Assembly: GCA_002104935.1 (NCBI GenBank)
Contig: MCGT01000003.1
Coordinates: forward strand, 744,001-808,000
Length of the DNA stretch: 64,000 nt
Direction: 5' to 3'
Source of the DNA: Hesseltinella vesiculosa
Taxonomy: Eukaryota > Mucoromycota > Mucoromycetes > Mucorales > Cunninghamellaceae
Shown one piece after another: positions 44,391-57,984 of this stretch. Position 1 is the first letter of the stretch. Each line of letters begins with the position of its first letter. Both the position numbers and the translations under genes were made by a program. The notes under the pieces were generated by a model. That model was not told where the DNA came from, made no database searches, and saw only the letters and a program-made list of their open reading frames with translations.

Positions 44391-45165
44391 TTTATCCACT
44401 CACCCTGTTACCTCATGATACTAGACGGCGCGACGGCCTCGGTTTTTCTTTTAACCACTTTTTTTTAATAAGCAATAAAATTCTACCCTGTCCTTATATC
44501 ATACGACGCACTTCTAGCCAGCGACTCTTACTGAATGTTTATTGGCATCCTCAGGTGGAGGTCTGAGCTCGCTTCGAATCATTGTCTTTCTCGGACCTTG
44601 CTAGCTCTTGATGGACAGAAAGCAAACCATCCAATCCCAAGCCCATGAACCAAAAGCGTGCGCCTGCCTTCCAGCTCGTCACTCGTCTGTCTGAGAGAGT
44701 TGTAGTTTTAATCAGACTCAATTCTCATCATTTTGAACTCGTGTGCAAAACTTGTAGTAAATCGACTTTAAGCAACTTCGCACTTTGTGATTTTTGATCA
44801 GAACACCTGGGGATCGCCAGGCGAAATTGGCCGACATTCCATTTTTTTTTAGCTGGGGAGGTGTCTGATCAAAAGATAGCTGAGCAAATTTTCATCCATC
44901 GACCTGAATTTTCACAGTATCATCATCCATATATTCAAAATTTCACATCGATCTAATCCCCCAAAAGTACTATGCAGCGTACATTTTTTTAATAAAAAAA
45001 AATTGAGTGGTCAACCAAGTCGAGCTTGACGAAGGCGATCCAGCTTGTAAAAGAGCCCTGGTCGCTCCAAATAGCATATTTCCCTTCATTTTGAAAAAAA
45101 AGCCAACGCAGTAGGATAATGCTTCTGCTCACTTTCTCATTGTCATTCTTTTCATTTTTTTACAT
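44391..45165. other. Intergenic, AT-rich, no gene seen
   Basis: The stretch begins with FMN1 3' sequence (AATAAA near 44474). Afterwards it is moderately AT-rich, with poly-T/A tracts at 44842-44850 and 44978-45003. Only short frames are present. From 45166 the copy of repeat unit I begins. Confidence 0.5.
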
Positions 45166-48100
45166 CAGCCTGTATCAGGTTAGGAAAGTGAAGCTTGAAT
45201 AATCATGTAACCCATCTTCATACAGATATCAACATGACGTCTCTCATGCTTTCTTTTCTCTTTGATGTTTTTACAGCATTATTTGCCCTGTTCACTTATG
45301 GCAATTTAATAAGTATATGATATGGATATGTACAGTAATTATTTTTCTTTTTGCTTCCCCTTACCTTTTGGGTCGGAAGGGGAAGGGCCAGGAGAGGGAC
45401 TTGGGCCAGAGGAGGCAGAGGACGAAGAGGAGGACGAAGAGGAGGCAGACGAGGAGGCAATGGCTTTGAGCTGAGCTGGGAACAAGCTCAACTCTTTTTT
45501 GCAGAAAGCGCAAAGCCATTCGCCCGGAGCTCCTTTCTCCTCCATCTTCGTCCACACGACCCGCCTTTCATTCTTCAGAAAATCGAACTGGTGGCACCGC
45601 TGGCAAATGTTGTGTACCAGCGGCTTAACCAGTTCGAAATAATCAGCTTGCTGCCGATTGATCTGGACAGCGAGCATTTTCCAAACCGGGTATCGACGAA
45701 CGATCCCCCGAAGCAAAGGCGACAGCTTACTTACCGTCACTTGCTCTTGAAACGGTAAGTAGCTCAGAATGATCAGTAGCAACTCCAAGGGCAGCGAGAG
45801 CATGGCAAATCGTCGAGGTGTTGGATTCTTGGATGGCTTTTTTGTTGGTTTTTTACCCATTTTGTGCGGTATGTGGGAAAAAAAGAAAAAGAGAAAAAGA
45901 AACGAGTCTAATCGACCTGTCCATGCGCGTTTTCAAATCCCCTTTTTTCTTCTTCTCATTTTTATTGGTCAGTTCCTGCTGGTTTCAGATCAACGTTCAC
46001 TCTGTTGATTTTTTTGATTCCAAACTTTAATTTGAAATGACTATGGCCATTGACAAGTCCCCCCATTTTTTTTTATTTTTAGCTTTCTTCATTTTAAGAA
46101 CAATGGAGACAATGAAAACAAAAGGGGCGGTCTAGGTTGCAATGTCTGATTCAGAAAGCCTTTTTATTCTTTGTATCCTTACGGACAACCTTGGTCCTTA
46201 GCTTTAAAATAAATCAGATACGCTACTCAATACCAGGTGTACTTCATTTCATATAGAAAAAAAATAAATAGCTACAAGAAAACGATGTGGGAAAAAAAAA
46301 TTGAAAAAAAGGGGGGGTACTTCTTCTCCCTTTGCTTAATCGGCAACAATAAAAGGTTGACTCACTTTCCATTTTTGAATACGTCGCAGTGGAAGACACT
46401 TCTTCACCCCCCCCCCCCATTTTTTTCTCTCCCACATCCATTCTTTTTTATTTTAAAGAGTGAGAAAAACATTAAACTGGCAGGGTAAATGACCACCACA
46501 CATTGCAATCGATGTTTGTTCGAGTCTATGACTTCACCTTTTTTCAAAGGTCGTATGAATGGAGATAAGACAGGATGCTAGTGGCTAAACTTTGCTGTTT
46601 TTCTTGTTGACATGCAAGCCATGCGTTGGAGCTGTTGAGACAAAAAAAAAGAGTGGTGAGGCGTAGCACAAAATGGACTGAAGGCCTCGAGCGCCCACCA
46701 AGAGCAGCCGCCAACTTTTTTTTTTCCCTGACACTTTTTACTGTCAAAATCGGTTACACAACTGTCCATTCTACTTTACCAAATTTGGTTCAGTTCAACC
46801 CATAATTGAAGAACAATGGAAAACCTGATGAGTCATGATTGCCGCAGTTGTTTTTTTGAGATAAAGGCGATGTTTTCCAATTCATGTGTTTTTTTTTTCT
46901 TCGGTCGTTTTTGACTTCGTGGTCGGAAACCTTTGTCCCCAGGTTGTTCATATGATATTTGCATAGGCTACATTGATGAACGGCCGCGAGAGATTCTGGA
47001 GGTCCTATTATTTGTTGTATGCATTCATTTGTATGCAGTAGGTAGTAGGGGTGAAGGTGGTAAGCGCTTATTGTTGGCCATTGCCGGAGACCTTGGATTT
47101 AAGCTCGCCTTATGGTGTCTCTTGGTAATGAAGGTGTATCCTCGACTATCCTCAACAGAGGGTAATTCCTCACCGGGGAAATGACGTTGAGCTGTATCCG
47201 CCAGGTAGGGGGTTCCGCTGCTGTTGCTCGCAAGCAGGCGGGTGCTAATCCGTGGTCTTCCTGTGAATTAACGGCACAATTGACTGCATTTAGCGGTAGC
47301 ATGGGTCGTCTCGGGGGCAATCCCCTTGATGGTAGGCCGGAAAGAAGTGTGGGCCAGGAGGTCACAATGCTACAGGTTATTGGTTGCAACAACCTGTGAA
47401 CCTTAAAATCACGAAAGAACAGCACTGGCCATCTATGGGAGCCAAGCTCGTAGTGGTGTATCTGTTCAAGAGGGACATTTTAGCTGAATGAACAGCACTA
47501 CCGTTTGCTCTGTAAATGGTGTCACTCCGGCAATAAGGGATAGTCATAGGGACAAAGATGGCTTCCGCTGGGGAGGATTTCCACCCTCTGAAAAAAAGAA
47601 AAAAAAATAAACCAACTATTCAATAAAAAATGCTCTTACAATAAACACATTCCTCATTGACAATCCTAATCCCCAATGAAGAGCAGGCATGGGCTGAGAA
47701 AAAAAAGACTTTCTTTATTTTTTGATCGTTTCGTTTCTTTTTCCTACAATTAAATAGCAAACGAAGATACTTTACCGAACAAGCCGGGAGGGAGATCTCT
47801 ATTAAAAAAAATAGAGTGCCGCCACATGGCCAGTCATTTTTAACTGCTTTTGTCAAGCGGAGGAGAGCGACTTTGAAGCAGGCACAACATCGGAAGAGCT
47901 AGACTTTCCAAAATGGATGGCCGTGCTCGCTCATGACGAGCTGTCTCGTGTGCACCAGCCAGGAATCAAAGGCAGAGTGGGTATGCTGAATATGGCCGTC
48001 CATTTTCTTTTGAAAAAAAAAAAAATACGCAAACCTGCACAGCACTTTTGAGTGATAGGATCGATGTGACATTTTGTATAGGTGCGCAAATGCATGAACG

Positions 48101-48535
48101 ATGATGGTGCTGAAAAGATCAGGTCGATTGGTAAAAGTCGCCCAGCCAACTTTGGATGAGCTTCGTTTTGGCACCTCCGATTCACCAGCTAAAAAAGATG
48201 GAAAAGTGGCCGTTTTCGCCATGGGATCCCCAGGCCATTTGATTAAAAAAATCGCAATAGGTCATCATTCCATGGTATGGCTGCCCCAGTGGCTCCAATA
48301 CAAGAGCAGGTGTCTATAGGGTGGTAGCTTATTGTCGCGGCCTTCTGTGTGCGCCTGCCGTTCTTTTTAATATCTGTGGTGCACTTGCTTATACTATGTT
48401 AAAAAAAAAAAGCTCACCTGGGAACGAGCTTACCTGGGAACGAAAGCGACAAAAATGAAAACGCGTAGGCCAGAGCGGTCGCTTTTTTTTCTTTTTCAGT
48501 CTCCTTATCTCTTCACCTTCTTTTTTTATATTTGT
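45166..48535. repeat. Large repeat unit II (pair of 37768-41390)
   Basis: The unit is collinear with 37768-41390 as described there. It ends in the shared TATCTCTTCACCTTCTTTTTTTATA motif at about 48506-48530, after which unit I continues into the PPIL4 fragment and unit II into the F-box/LRR gene. The sequence 46021-46915 is specific to this unit and is AT-rich without a recognisable gene. The plus-strand frames at 46933-47184 and 47181-47399 have counterparts in unit I but differ by indels, which argues against constrained coding. Confidence 0.8.
45339..45860 (-). CDS. F-box protein with Ser-rich C-terminus, intact family member
   Basis: An uninterrupted ORF of 173 codons. A basic N-terminus (MGKKPTKKPSKNPTPRRF) precedes an F-box at about 20-60: MLSLPLELLLIILSYLPFQE, VTVSKLSPLLRGIV and RRYPVWKML. 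The middle has a Cys/His-containing part (NICQRCHQF, CAFCKKEL) that could bind a metal. A Ser run and a Pro/Ser/Gly tail end in DPKGKGKQKEK. F-box proteins recruit substrates to SCF ubiquitin ligases; the substrate domain here is unrecognised. At least three broken relatives lie within 14 kb. M20 is an alternative start. A GTAAGTAAG string inside the F-box is splice-like but reading through preserves the domain. Confidence 0.65.
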   Translation of the reverse strand: MGKKPTKKPSKNPTPRRFAMLSLPLELLLIILSYLPFQEQVTVSKLSPLLRGIVRRYPVWKMLAVQINRQQADYFELVKPLVHNICQRCHQFDFLKNERRVVWTKMEEKGAPGEWLCAFCKKELSLFPAQLKAIASSSASSSSSSSSSASSGPSPSPGPSPSDPKGKGKQKEK

Positions 48536-48543
48536 TTGGCCAC

Positions 48544-50341
48544 ATGAAAAAACGATCGATCGCATCCACGTCCAATTCGACAACTGAGCAAAGAAAGAAC
48601 AAGAAACAGGCTTCGCAGCGAGCTTCTTGGGAATATTATATGGAAGACGGCAAAGAAGCATTCAAAACAAAGGATTACACACGAGCAGCCGAGTACTTTA
48701 CGTCAGGCCTGACGCTTGAGCCCAATCAATTGATCTTGCTGGACTTCCGAGCAGCCACTAATGAACATCTGAAGCAATGGCCGGCAGCTTACCAAGATGC
48801 CAAGACAATGATTCAACAACATCCCACGGCGGCCAAAGGCTACCTGCGCATGGGCAAGCTCTTGACCGATCGACCCTTCCTCTCGCCATCCAACAACCTC
48901 ACAGCCCTCAAAGTCTACCGCAAAGGATGCAGACTGGTGTCTTCGACCGATCCTCTCTCTTCCCTGTTAAATACCCTGAAGGAAAAGATGGAAACGCGCG
49001 CTGCCATGCTTAAAAACACCAGGGACCCCATGAACATCCTGCCTTACGATGTCCTTGACCTGATCTTCTTCCACCTGCCCTTCCATCGCCGCCTGGCCTG
49101 CATGCTGGTCAGCAAGACCTGGCACCAATTCTGCGTCTCTTGGAATGGCATGTGGCGTGACTTGGATTTCAAGACAGGCGCCCGCCGCAATGTCTCTCGA
49201 CGGGTCATGGCTCAATACTTCAAGTATGCTCATGGCAACCATGTGCGCAAGTTTGTCTTGGAAGACCCCCAAACCGCCCCTCATGCCCTCAATCTCCTTC
49301 ACCAATACAATTGCCTCTACCTGAAGCACTTGAGTAAGGCTGCCTTTTTCTTTAAAGAGTGGGCCTCTCATTCGCGTTTTATTTTTTTTCCCTTCTCTAG
49401 CTTTGGAATGTGACGAGATTGTCTGTGCCAGATTGCTGGAGGTGCTTCCTCACATTGGTGGCCATTTAACACACATACATCTGGACCTCCAGCTTATGCG
49501 AGACGACGTTCCGTTTGTTCAGGGCTTACTGGAAGCTTGCCCAAAGGTGACACACTTGTATGCCGGCTTCGCACCGTTGTTCCGTCCCCGTCTGCTCGAC
49601 ACGCAGTCAAAGGGCGATCCAGTCGTCACCCATCCACTACAGCATCTGTACATTTACGGCAACCACGATATCGAATGGCTCCAGCAGTTCGCAGCCATCT
49701 GTCCACATTTGACCCACTTAATCACCAACATCGATGGCTGCCGCCCTGGCGACTTGCTGCCGAGCTTCCCAGAACTGCAAGTCCTCAATTTGGCCGGCCA
49801 TCTCTCCTATGCTCGTCCAGACTGGGACCTCCCTTCCACGCCTGCACAACCTGGCTTACGTGAACTGTTTGTGCCGTCCACAGCCGACTGGACCGGTGTT
49901 ACCGAAGCAGTGATCCTCCCAAGCCTGCCCACCCTCCAGGTCCTGCGGCTGCCGTGGTGCCCTCTTCACGATTGGGACGCTCCAGCCTCGGATCTTCTTT
50001 TGGAGTTGGATATGTGCCATGGTCAGCTATCGGAAGGCGAGCTCATGGGCGCGCTTGCGCTCTATCCCAACCTCCAACACGTCAACCTGGCCTACCATCC
50101 GGCTGTCACCGACGACGTTGTTCACGCCCTGGCCAAACTGAAACAGCTGCGGTTCCTGGACATATCCAACTGCTGGGAGGTCACAGGCTATGGCGTCCGG
50201 GCCCTCGTGGACCAGCACGCCAGCACCTTAACAAGCCTCGTCATCGAAAACTGCCACAATGTCAGCCCTGATGCCATCGAGTACTGCCGTTCGTTGCTTG
50301 GCCGACGCCTTTTTTGCACATTTTCTTTTGGACGACGTTAA
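48544..50341 (+). CDS. TPR / F-box / leucine-rich repeat protein, Pof3/Dia2-like
   Basis: Two exons, 48544-49333 and 49401-50341, join in phase and give 576 residues. After a basic start, TPR helices occupy about 25-140 (YYMEDGKEAFKTKDYTRAAE, NQLILLDFRAATNEHLKQWP). An F-box follows at about 165-205 (MNILPYDVLDLIFFHLPFHR, LVSKTWHQFC). Leucine-rich repeats then run to the C-terminus (LQHLYIYGN, LQVLNLAGH, LQVLRLPWCPL, LQHVNLAYHP, LRFLDISNCWEVTGYGV). The TPR, F-box, LRR order is that of fission yeast Pof3 and budding yeast Dia2, SCF receptors at replication forks that help disassemble the CMG helicase. It begins right at the end of repeat unit II, so its promoter is repeat-derived sequence. Its stop is just upstream of an AT-rich gap. 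Confidence 0.88.
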
Positions 50342-51326
50342 TAAACAGGTCCGGATTCATTGAAGCGTGCGCCTTTGCCGTATCCCCCGATGCTGAAGTG
50401 AGAGAGCGTTGTATAAATGCCACTAAAAAGAGCCACAACCATCCAATTCCTCGCCCCAATAGCTCTCAAATACACTTTATCCATGCAGTCTAGCCAAGTG
50501 GGAAAAAAAAAAAAAAAAAAAAGAGGCCTGGTGACAACTAGTTCATTCAGGCAGCCGAGGCGCACCGTCCAAGATTGCTGCCTTGCCTTCCCCTTGCCAG
50601 TGCCGGCACCTGCACCTTTCCATCTCCTCCTTACCAACCACCCCAAGCCTTGATACCATCCATTGCCTAACAGCGCCGTCTGTTCAAACTGCGCTACTTC
50701 TTCAGCTCCACCGGAAAACCACTGTTGCCTGTGACCAGAGAATGGCCCTCACCCTATTTGATCTCCGCCGCTCTCACCAAAAGCTGCTGGCAACTTGTGT
50801 ATGATCTGGAACGGTGACGGGTGATTCAACTGTCGCCAAACTTTTGCATAAAATGAGGACAGGACGGCAGGAGAAAAAGGAGCCGAGGCACAGCATCGTC
50901 CGAAGATGGGGCAGAATGTGGGCAAGCGGGTATCCTCATCAAATGCTTGGGCATCCTTTCGTTTCTGGCGCTTCGATCTTGGCACCACATGTGAAGTAGC
51001 ACATGAAGTTTTTGATGAATGTCGAATTTTGTGGTTCATCAGCCCCCCCCCCAAAAAAAAGAGCCCCTACTTCAATGTCCGAAGCAGGGCGGAATGTGGG
51101 CACACAACTTCACTGGCACGCTGACAGCCTTGGCGAAAAGGCTGATCTGGACGGGGTGAGTTTCTTCTTTGTTTATTTACTTGGATATGAGCATCAATAA
51201 GAAAGTGTCTACATTATCAAAGGGATATTCGGGATGAGAGGAGCAGCGTGAAGAGTGGATAAAAAAAATAAGAATAAAATGAAGCGTGATCAAAAATAAG
51301 GGAGGAGGGAAACAGGGCGCGCGGTT
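50342..51326. other. Nearly 1 kb without a supported gene
   Basis: This lies between the Pof3-like gene and ARL1 (convergent). A 21-nt poly-A run lies at about 50502-50522. Short frames on both strands are present: 50417-50653 plus, 50338-50646 minus and 50749-51054 minus. None has a recognised domain or consistent splice pattern. A C9A8 homopolymer pair sits at about 51044-51060. Confidence 0.5.
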
Positions 51327-52436
<1,110 letters not shown>

Positions 52437-52593
52437 TGGAAAGCAAACAAACAGATGAAGAAGAAAAGGAAAGAAAAGCACTCGCCTGAAAGGAAAAAGA
52501 AAAAAAAAAGCGGAGTTGGACCTTGTGCTCTTTTCGTCTCTCACGCTTGAAACGCTGTCCTTTTGCTTTTCTTTTCTCATTCGACACAAGTTA

Positions 52594-55500
52594 ATGAACT
52601 ATACAAGCCAACCTGTCACTCCCAGAAGCGACAATCAACGCATCCTATTAGACGAGGCACTCAATGCTGTCACCCTTTATGGACGCTATATGCGTGGCGC
52701 AATAGTAGGTTAAAAAAGAAACGACGCTCACTTTTTTGCATAACCCCTGATGGCGCTTCCTTTTGCGTGTATAGAATCATGATAAACTACTAGAAGTTCT
52801 GAAATATTCAGGCATGTTCTTGACTGAAATGCGAACATCTGTGTTATCTCCCAAGTCTTATTATGAATTGTGTAGGTGCTACGGCAGAATCCATCAATAA
52901 GTCTTATCGCCGCTTTTGTATTGCTTCACGTTTAGACATGATGACGTTTGACCTGCTGCAGCGCTTGCTGGTATATTTCGAGGACATCCATCAATCGGAG
53001 CAACAACATTTAGCTAGTCTATATGAAATGGTGCAAGGGGCTGGCAATGTGATTCCTCGGATGTACCTCATGATCACTGTTGGGGTAGCCTTTATGAAAC
53101 AGCCGGACGCCCCTGTCCCGGATATTATGGATGATATGTTGGAAATGATTCGCGCTGTGCAGCACCCGATGCGTGGACTGTTTCTTCGCTATTATCTTGG
53201 GGCTATGACCAAAGACGACCTGCCAACGAGCTTGGACGCCTCGTAAATGCGTGGGGTGGGCTCCACGAGCGCAGACATTCATCTTTCCTCCGTTTTTTAT
53301 TGATAGCCATAGATCAAGAAACAATATCCAGACAAGCATCCGCTTCACCTTGACTAATTTTATCGAAATGAATAAGCTCTGGATCAGGCTACAACACTAT
53401 GGGCATTCACGAGATCGCGAAAAACGCCTTGTAGAAAGAAATGAACTGCGCATTCTCATTGGCGCCAATATTGAACGACTCAGCCAGCTGGAAAATCTTT
53501 CGTTGCCAATCTATCAAGCAGTACGTCCCATTCAATGAGGCGTAAATCGCACTGAAACCACTCATCCTATTTATTTATTTTGTCTATTTGTACTCTTAGG
53601 ATGTTCTTCCTGGTTTGATGGACGAGATTATTAATTGCAAAGACGTCCTTGCTCAGGAATATTTGATGGATGTGTGCCTCCAGGTAAAAAGCAGCATTGC
53701 TGGGTATCCAACGTTTTCTAACCACACACACACACACGCACACGCTAGGTGTTCCCGGACGATTTCCATTTGCGCACGCTCGATCACTTGTTTGCCACGA
53801 CAGCCAAGCTACACCCGCGGACCAACATCAAGCAAATCATTCTCGCCTTGATCAAGCGGCTCACAGTCTTTGCCCAGGGTGAAGTTGAACAGGAAGAGGA
53901 AGCTCTACACCAACAGGAACAAGAGCTCAGCCTGCCCTCAGCTTCTGCCAGTTCGGAACGCTCGACAAAAACGCCCGAAAGCACTCACACGCGCACCACC
54001 CAGATCGCACCCGGCTCGACCGCCAACGACGTCACAAAAAGCAACAACAAGGTCACTGAGCCCGAGCCAACCTCTGACAAACCAGCATTGACCGGCACAC
54101 ACGAATCTGATGTGGAAGATCAGTGCAAGGCCACAGAAATCAGCTCGCTCGACGAACCAGCTGTGGTCCACGGGATTCCCGAAAACGTTGCCTTGTTTGA
54201 CGTCTTCTGGGAGCAGATCACACAACTGGTCGAGGTAAAAAGGAAATCGGCTAAAGCGTATTGTACCACAAACCATTGACGCATGTCTTTCCTCTCACAT
54301 CTAGGCGCGGCCGGAACTACAGATCCAAGATATCGTCGAGTTGCTAACGGCGTTGACCGGCCTGTGCTTGACGTGTTACCCTGAACGTTTGACTTACATT
54401 GATCAAATCTTTGCTTTCTGCCATACCCAATGTCAACGACTTGCCCATGCCAAAGACCTCCAAGACAAGGCAACACAACAGCACTTGCTGCAGCTGCTGT
54501 CACTTCCCATGGAATCCTATCCGACGATGCTCACCTTTTTGCAGCTGGAGCAATACGTGCCCCTGCTGGAGCAGCAGACCTATGCGATGCGCTACCGCCT
54601 GGCTGTCACCCTGGTCACCACGTGTGTCTCCCAAAGCTCGTATTTCTCCACACCCGACCAAGTCAATGCTCTATTGGATCGCTGCCAAACATTGCTACAC
54701 CCCCAAGCTGACATTGCACAAGTCGATGACCTCCCTGCCTCGGTCGCCGATGGCCTGCACCTGGTGGCCAAGCTGATTCCTCTGTTTTATTCCACTGACA
54801 ATGATACCCAATTCTTGGTAAGTTCGCCGGGTTGGGTGGGAAAAAAAGGCATTGCTGACCCGCTCTTTATTCGCCGTCTGGAATAGCTACTTTCTGCCGC
54901 CAAGCGTCATCTAGGTACCGAAGGCGATCATATCCGCTACACATACCCGACCTTGTTTTTCTCTGCCTTACAGCTGGCTCGACGCTATCAGAAAGTGACA
55001 GACCAGGTAAGGCACGCTGTTTTTAGACTCCGTGCCGTTGACCGTACGTCTTATGGCTGGTTTTTTTTTCTTTTTTTTAATAATGTTTAGGACAGCAGCT
55101 GGGAAAAGAAAATTACGACCCTGTATCGATTTATCCATCAATGTGTCAATTTGGTGTGTGACTCTTGTCCTGGCATGACGGGCCACTGTTTGCGGCTGTA
55201 CATGTTGGCTGGACAAAGCGCGCAAGAAGCTGCGTTCGAGGACCTGGCGTACGATTTTTACGTGCAAGCCCTAGGTGTCTATCAAGAAACCATCTCCAAC
55301 TCAAATGATCAGTACCAAGCCTTACTCAGCATCATCGGGTCCCTGCATCAAAGCGTTGGCCTGGGTAATGATAACTACCAATGGACGTGGTTGATTACCA
55401 AGGTCACACTCCTAGGCTCAAAATTGCTGAAAAAGCCCGATCAGTGCCGCGCCGTGATGTTTGCCAGTCGCCTCTGGTATCAGTTTGCACAGCGAGATCT

Positions 55501-56104
55501 AAGCAACTTGCAACAAGACGAAGACTCAACGACGGGCGCCGACGATCTGTCCCAACAAGACGGCGATGGCAACTCTGAATCAGGCGACTCCGAATCAGAC
55601 GACGAAAAATCGGCAGAGCAAGAGACCCAACATGCTCCGCCCACCCCACGCCAGTACCTACGCATCCGTGAATGTCTCCAACGAGCCCTAAGAACAGCAA
55701 GCAGCTGCATGAATCTGTTAACCAGTGTAGAGCTGTTGCTGGAAATCTTGAACCTGGCCCTCTTTTATTTTGACCACGATCATGACTTGGTAAGTCGCAA
55801 TAGAACAAAGAGAAGCTGCCTGCTGACTAGACTTTTTCGTTTCTCCTTCACAAAGTTACCTGCCGCCATGATCAACGAAATTATTTTCACGACACGAACC
55901 ACGCTAGATCAAGTGGATAAGAACGACCATTACCCATTCACGTCCAACGCCTCGTCCCTCTTACCCTTTACGAACGACATGCCGGTCAGCACCATCCTGC
56001 ACAGCCTCGAACGACAATTCAACAAGACGTGCAAGGATATCCAGCATTACCAAGAGGCTGTGGATGACGACGACCATAGATACAAGCAAATCCATTTAAT
56101 ATAA
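52594..56104 (+). CDS. VPS35: Retromer core subunit Vps35
   Basis: Ten exons close in phase: 52594-52704, 52775-52871, 52936-53242, 53307-53520, 53600-53683, 53749-54234, 54305-54817, 54887-55006, 55091-55789 and 55856-56104, giving 959 residues. The N-terminus has the Vps26-binding region with AGNVIPRMYLMITVG (PRLYL-type motif), HPMRGLFLRYYLG, and EMNKLWIRLQHYGHSRDREK. CKDVLAQEYLMDVCLQVFPD and KLLKKPDQCRAVMFASRLW mark the solenoid. Two poorly conserved insertions stand out: an acidic, Thr/Ser-rich stretch at about 330-400 and another acidic stretch (DGDGNSESGDSESDDEKSAE) near 820. Retromer recycles cargo from endosomes to the trans-Golgi. The last intron (66 nt) would stay open if retained. 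A CA-rich microsatellite at 53722-53741 sits in intron 5. Confidence 0.96.
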
Positions 56105-56203
56105 TGAAACGATACGTCTTTATTCGGGGTGCTAAAAGTTAAAAAGTACTATACGGAGGGAGGAAAAAATCTATACAATGAAAAATCTATCGCGCGCGTG
56201 AGC

Positions 56204-57545
56204 TTATTTCGACATCTAAAAAAAAAAAAAAAAGGTTAAGCACCAAGAATATCATGCAGGTCCAGGCTTTTCTCTTTTTACCATCATCTTGACAAATTCT
56301 TCATAGTTGATTTGGCCATCACCGTCCTATTGAAAAGAGAAAAAGTGGAGGGGATGAGCTGAGGCTCAAAATGAGAGAGTTGCAGCTTACAACATCGGCT
56401 TCGCGGATCATTTCATCGACTTCTTCTTCAGTCAACTTTTCACCTAGAGGAAAGAAAAAAAAGGGTTGGCTCCCTTTTCACAAGAGTGCTCCAACACTTA
56501 CCGAGGGAGGTCATCACATGTCTTAATTCAGCAGCAGAGATGAAGCCGTTGCCATCCTAAAAAAAGGGGGGGCGGGTGAATGGGAGTGGGATGGATCGGT
56601 CAATGACATTACCTTGTCGAAGACCTTGAAAGCTTCCTGGATTTCTTCTTGTGAATCGGTGTCCTTCATTTTTCTACTCCCAGTATAAAATCAGTAACTA
56701 GCTGGTAAAAATTATATCATGCAACGGTACCTGGCCAGCATGGTCAAAAATTCTGTAAAGTCAATCATGCCATTGCCATCCGAGTCTACTTCGTTCACCT
56801 GGAGATAAATAAAAAAATAAGTTCAGCAAGGTATGATGGACCCATCCTTTCAAAACACCAAATAAATCCTCCTTCAATATGCCAAGACTTTCTGTTTTCC
56901 TATCTTTGCTGACCCCACCTCTTTTCCATTTTTTCCCCTTGGCACCCATCCCAATTCTCTCCTCTATCTTCGTCTTTTTTCCCACTTTGCTCTCTCTACG
57001 TTCGCCTATTTTTGATTACATCTTTCAATCCTCTTATCCCTTCACCCTTTTGGACTAGACGTCACGCTCCCACCACCTTTTTCTCCTTTGCACCTTCTCC
57101 TCTTCCCCCCCCTCTCCCTTTTTTACACGGTCCGGGCCTCCTCCCCTTCCTTGACCCTTCCTCCCCCCTTTTTTTTTTGTTCCAGCACGCAAAGAACGCA
57201 GATCCAAATTGCCCATAAAAAAAAATAAAGGAAAATCCACACTTACCATATCTTGCAATTCGGCTTCGGTGGGGTTCAGGTTGAGAGAACGCATAACAGT
57301 ACCCAATTCCTTGGAGGTGATGGAACCATCGCCATCCTTGTCAAACAACGAGAATGCTTCTTTGAATTCAGCGATTTGTTCTTCAGTCAGTTGATCGGCC
57401 TGGCAACGTTAAAAAAAAAAAGGTCAGAACAAGAAAAGGAAGCGGAGGAAGGACGATCAAGATCATATGCCTTGTTTTCAAACACATTCTTGCCATGCAT
57501 CGCCTTTTCCTCGGTAGATATGTTTCCTAATCAGCAACTTACCAT
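56204..57545 (-). CDS. CMD1: Calmodulin
   Basis: Eight exons close in phase: 57545-57543, 57399-57247, 56798-56731, 56673-56613, 56556-56502, 56443-56391, 56326-56282 and 56215-56204, giving 149 residues, exactly the family length. The first exon is the ATG alone and the last is 12 nt (MSK plus stop). The four EF-hand loops are [12 protein letters not shown] (21-32), [12 protein letters not shown] (57-68), [12 protein letters not shown] (94-105) and [12 protein letters not shown] (130-141). All have Asp at position 1, Gly at 6 and Glu at 12, so four functional calcium sites are expected. The sequence is close to animal calmodulin, unlike the divergent budding-yeast form. Intron 2 (57246-56799, about 450 nt) is unusually long for this window and pyrimidine-rich. 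Confidence 0.98.
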
Positions 57546-57741
57546 TTTTGATGAAAAAGAAAAAGAGTGAAATGGGAACACGAAAAGGAAAGCAAGAAAA
57601 AAAAAAAAAAAGTAAAGAGAAGACAAATGAGCGAAAAAATTGCGACCGGGATTTTAAATTGGTCACAGTTTCACAGAACTCAATGACAAGGACCTTTTCC
57701 TTTTCAAGCCGTGGCTGACTTGGTTACCACACAGACGCCAA

Positions 57742-57984
57742 TCATGGACACTTGGCGTTTTTTTTTCTTTTGTTCTTTGCAAGCTTCAGTGCCTTGCCGA
57801 TCATGCCATAGCGCCATAGCGCGTATTTGCCTTGATAAGTAGAACCTTTTGCCACGTTGCACACGTCCCCTCGTCCATGGCGCCAACGACCGGATTGAAT
57901 GCCCGTCATGCAAGCTGCCTCCAATCGACGTTTCCATTGAAGGCTTGGTAAATGCGTGTTTAATAGGCATTTTTGATTTCCCAT
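57742..57984 (-). CDS. Small basic hypothetical protein
   Basis: An 80-codon ORF rich in K, R, W and G, with LPSLQWKRRLEAACMTGIQS, GRWRHGRGDVCNVAKGSTYQ and a basic end (LKLAKNKRKKNAKCP). The composition suggests a small RNA-binding or mitochondrial ribosomal protein, but I recognise no family. It starts 157 bp from the divergent SPOUT1-like gene, a plausible bidirectional promoter. An overlapping frame in the same place is also open (57970-57704), so coding status is uncertain. Confidence 0.35.
   Translation of the reverse strand: MGNQKCLLNTHLPSLQWKRRLEAACMTGIQSGRWRHGRGDVCNVAKGSTYQGKYALWRYGMIGKALKLAKNKRKKNAKCP

Noticed and set aside
50338..50646. Minus-strand ORF ending DKVYLRAIGARNWMVVALFSG...
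   Set aside because: The 3' part looks like a short membrane segment, but its stop overlaps the stop of the Pof3-like gene by two bases and the upstream part is a poly-F tract from a T-run. No splice model supports it.
53722..53741. CA-rich microsatellite
   Set aside because: It lies inside VPS35 intron 5, is short and is of no special interest.
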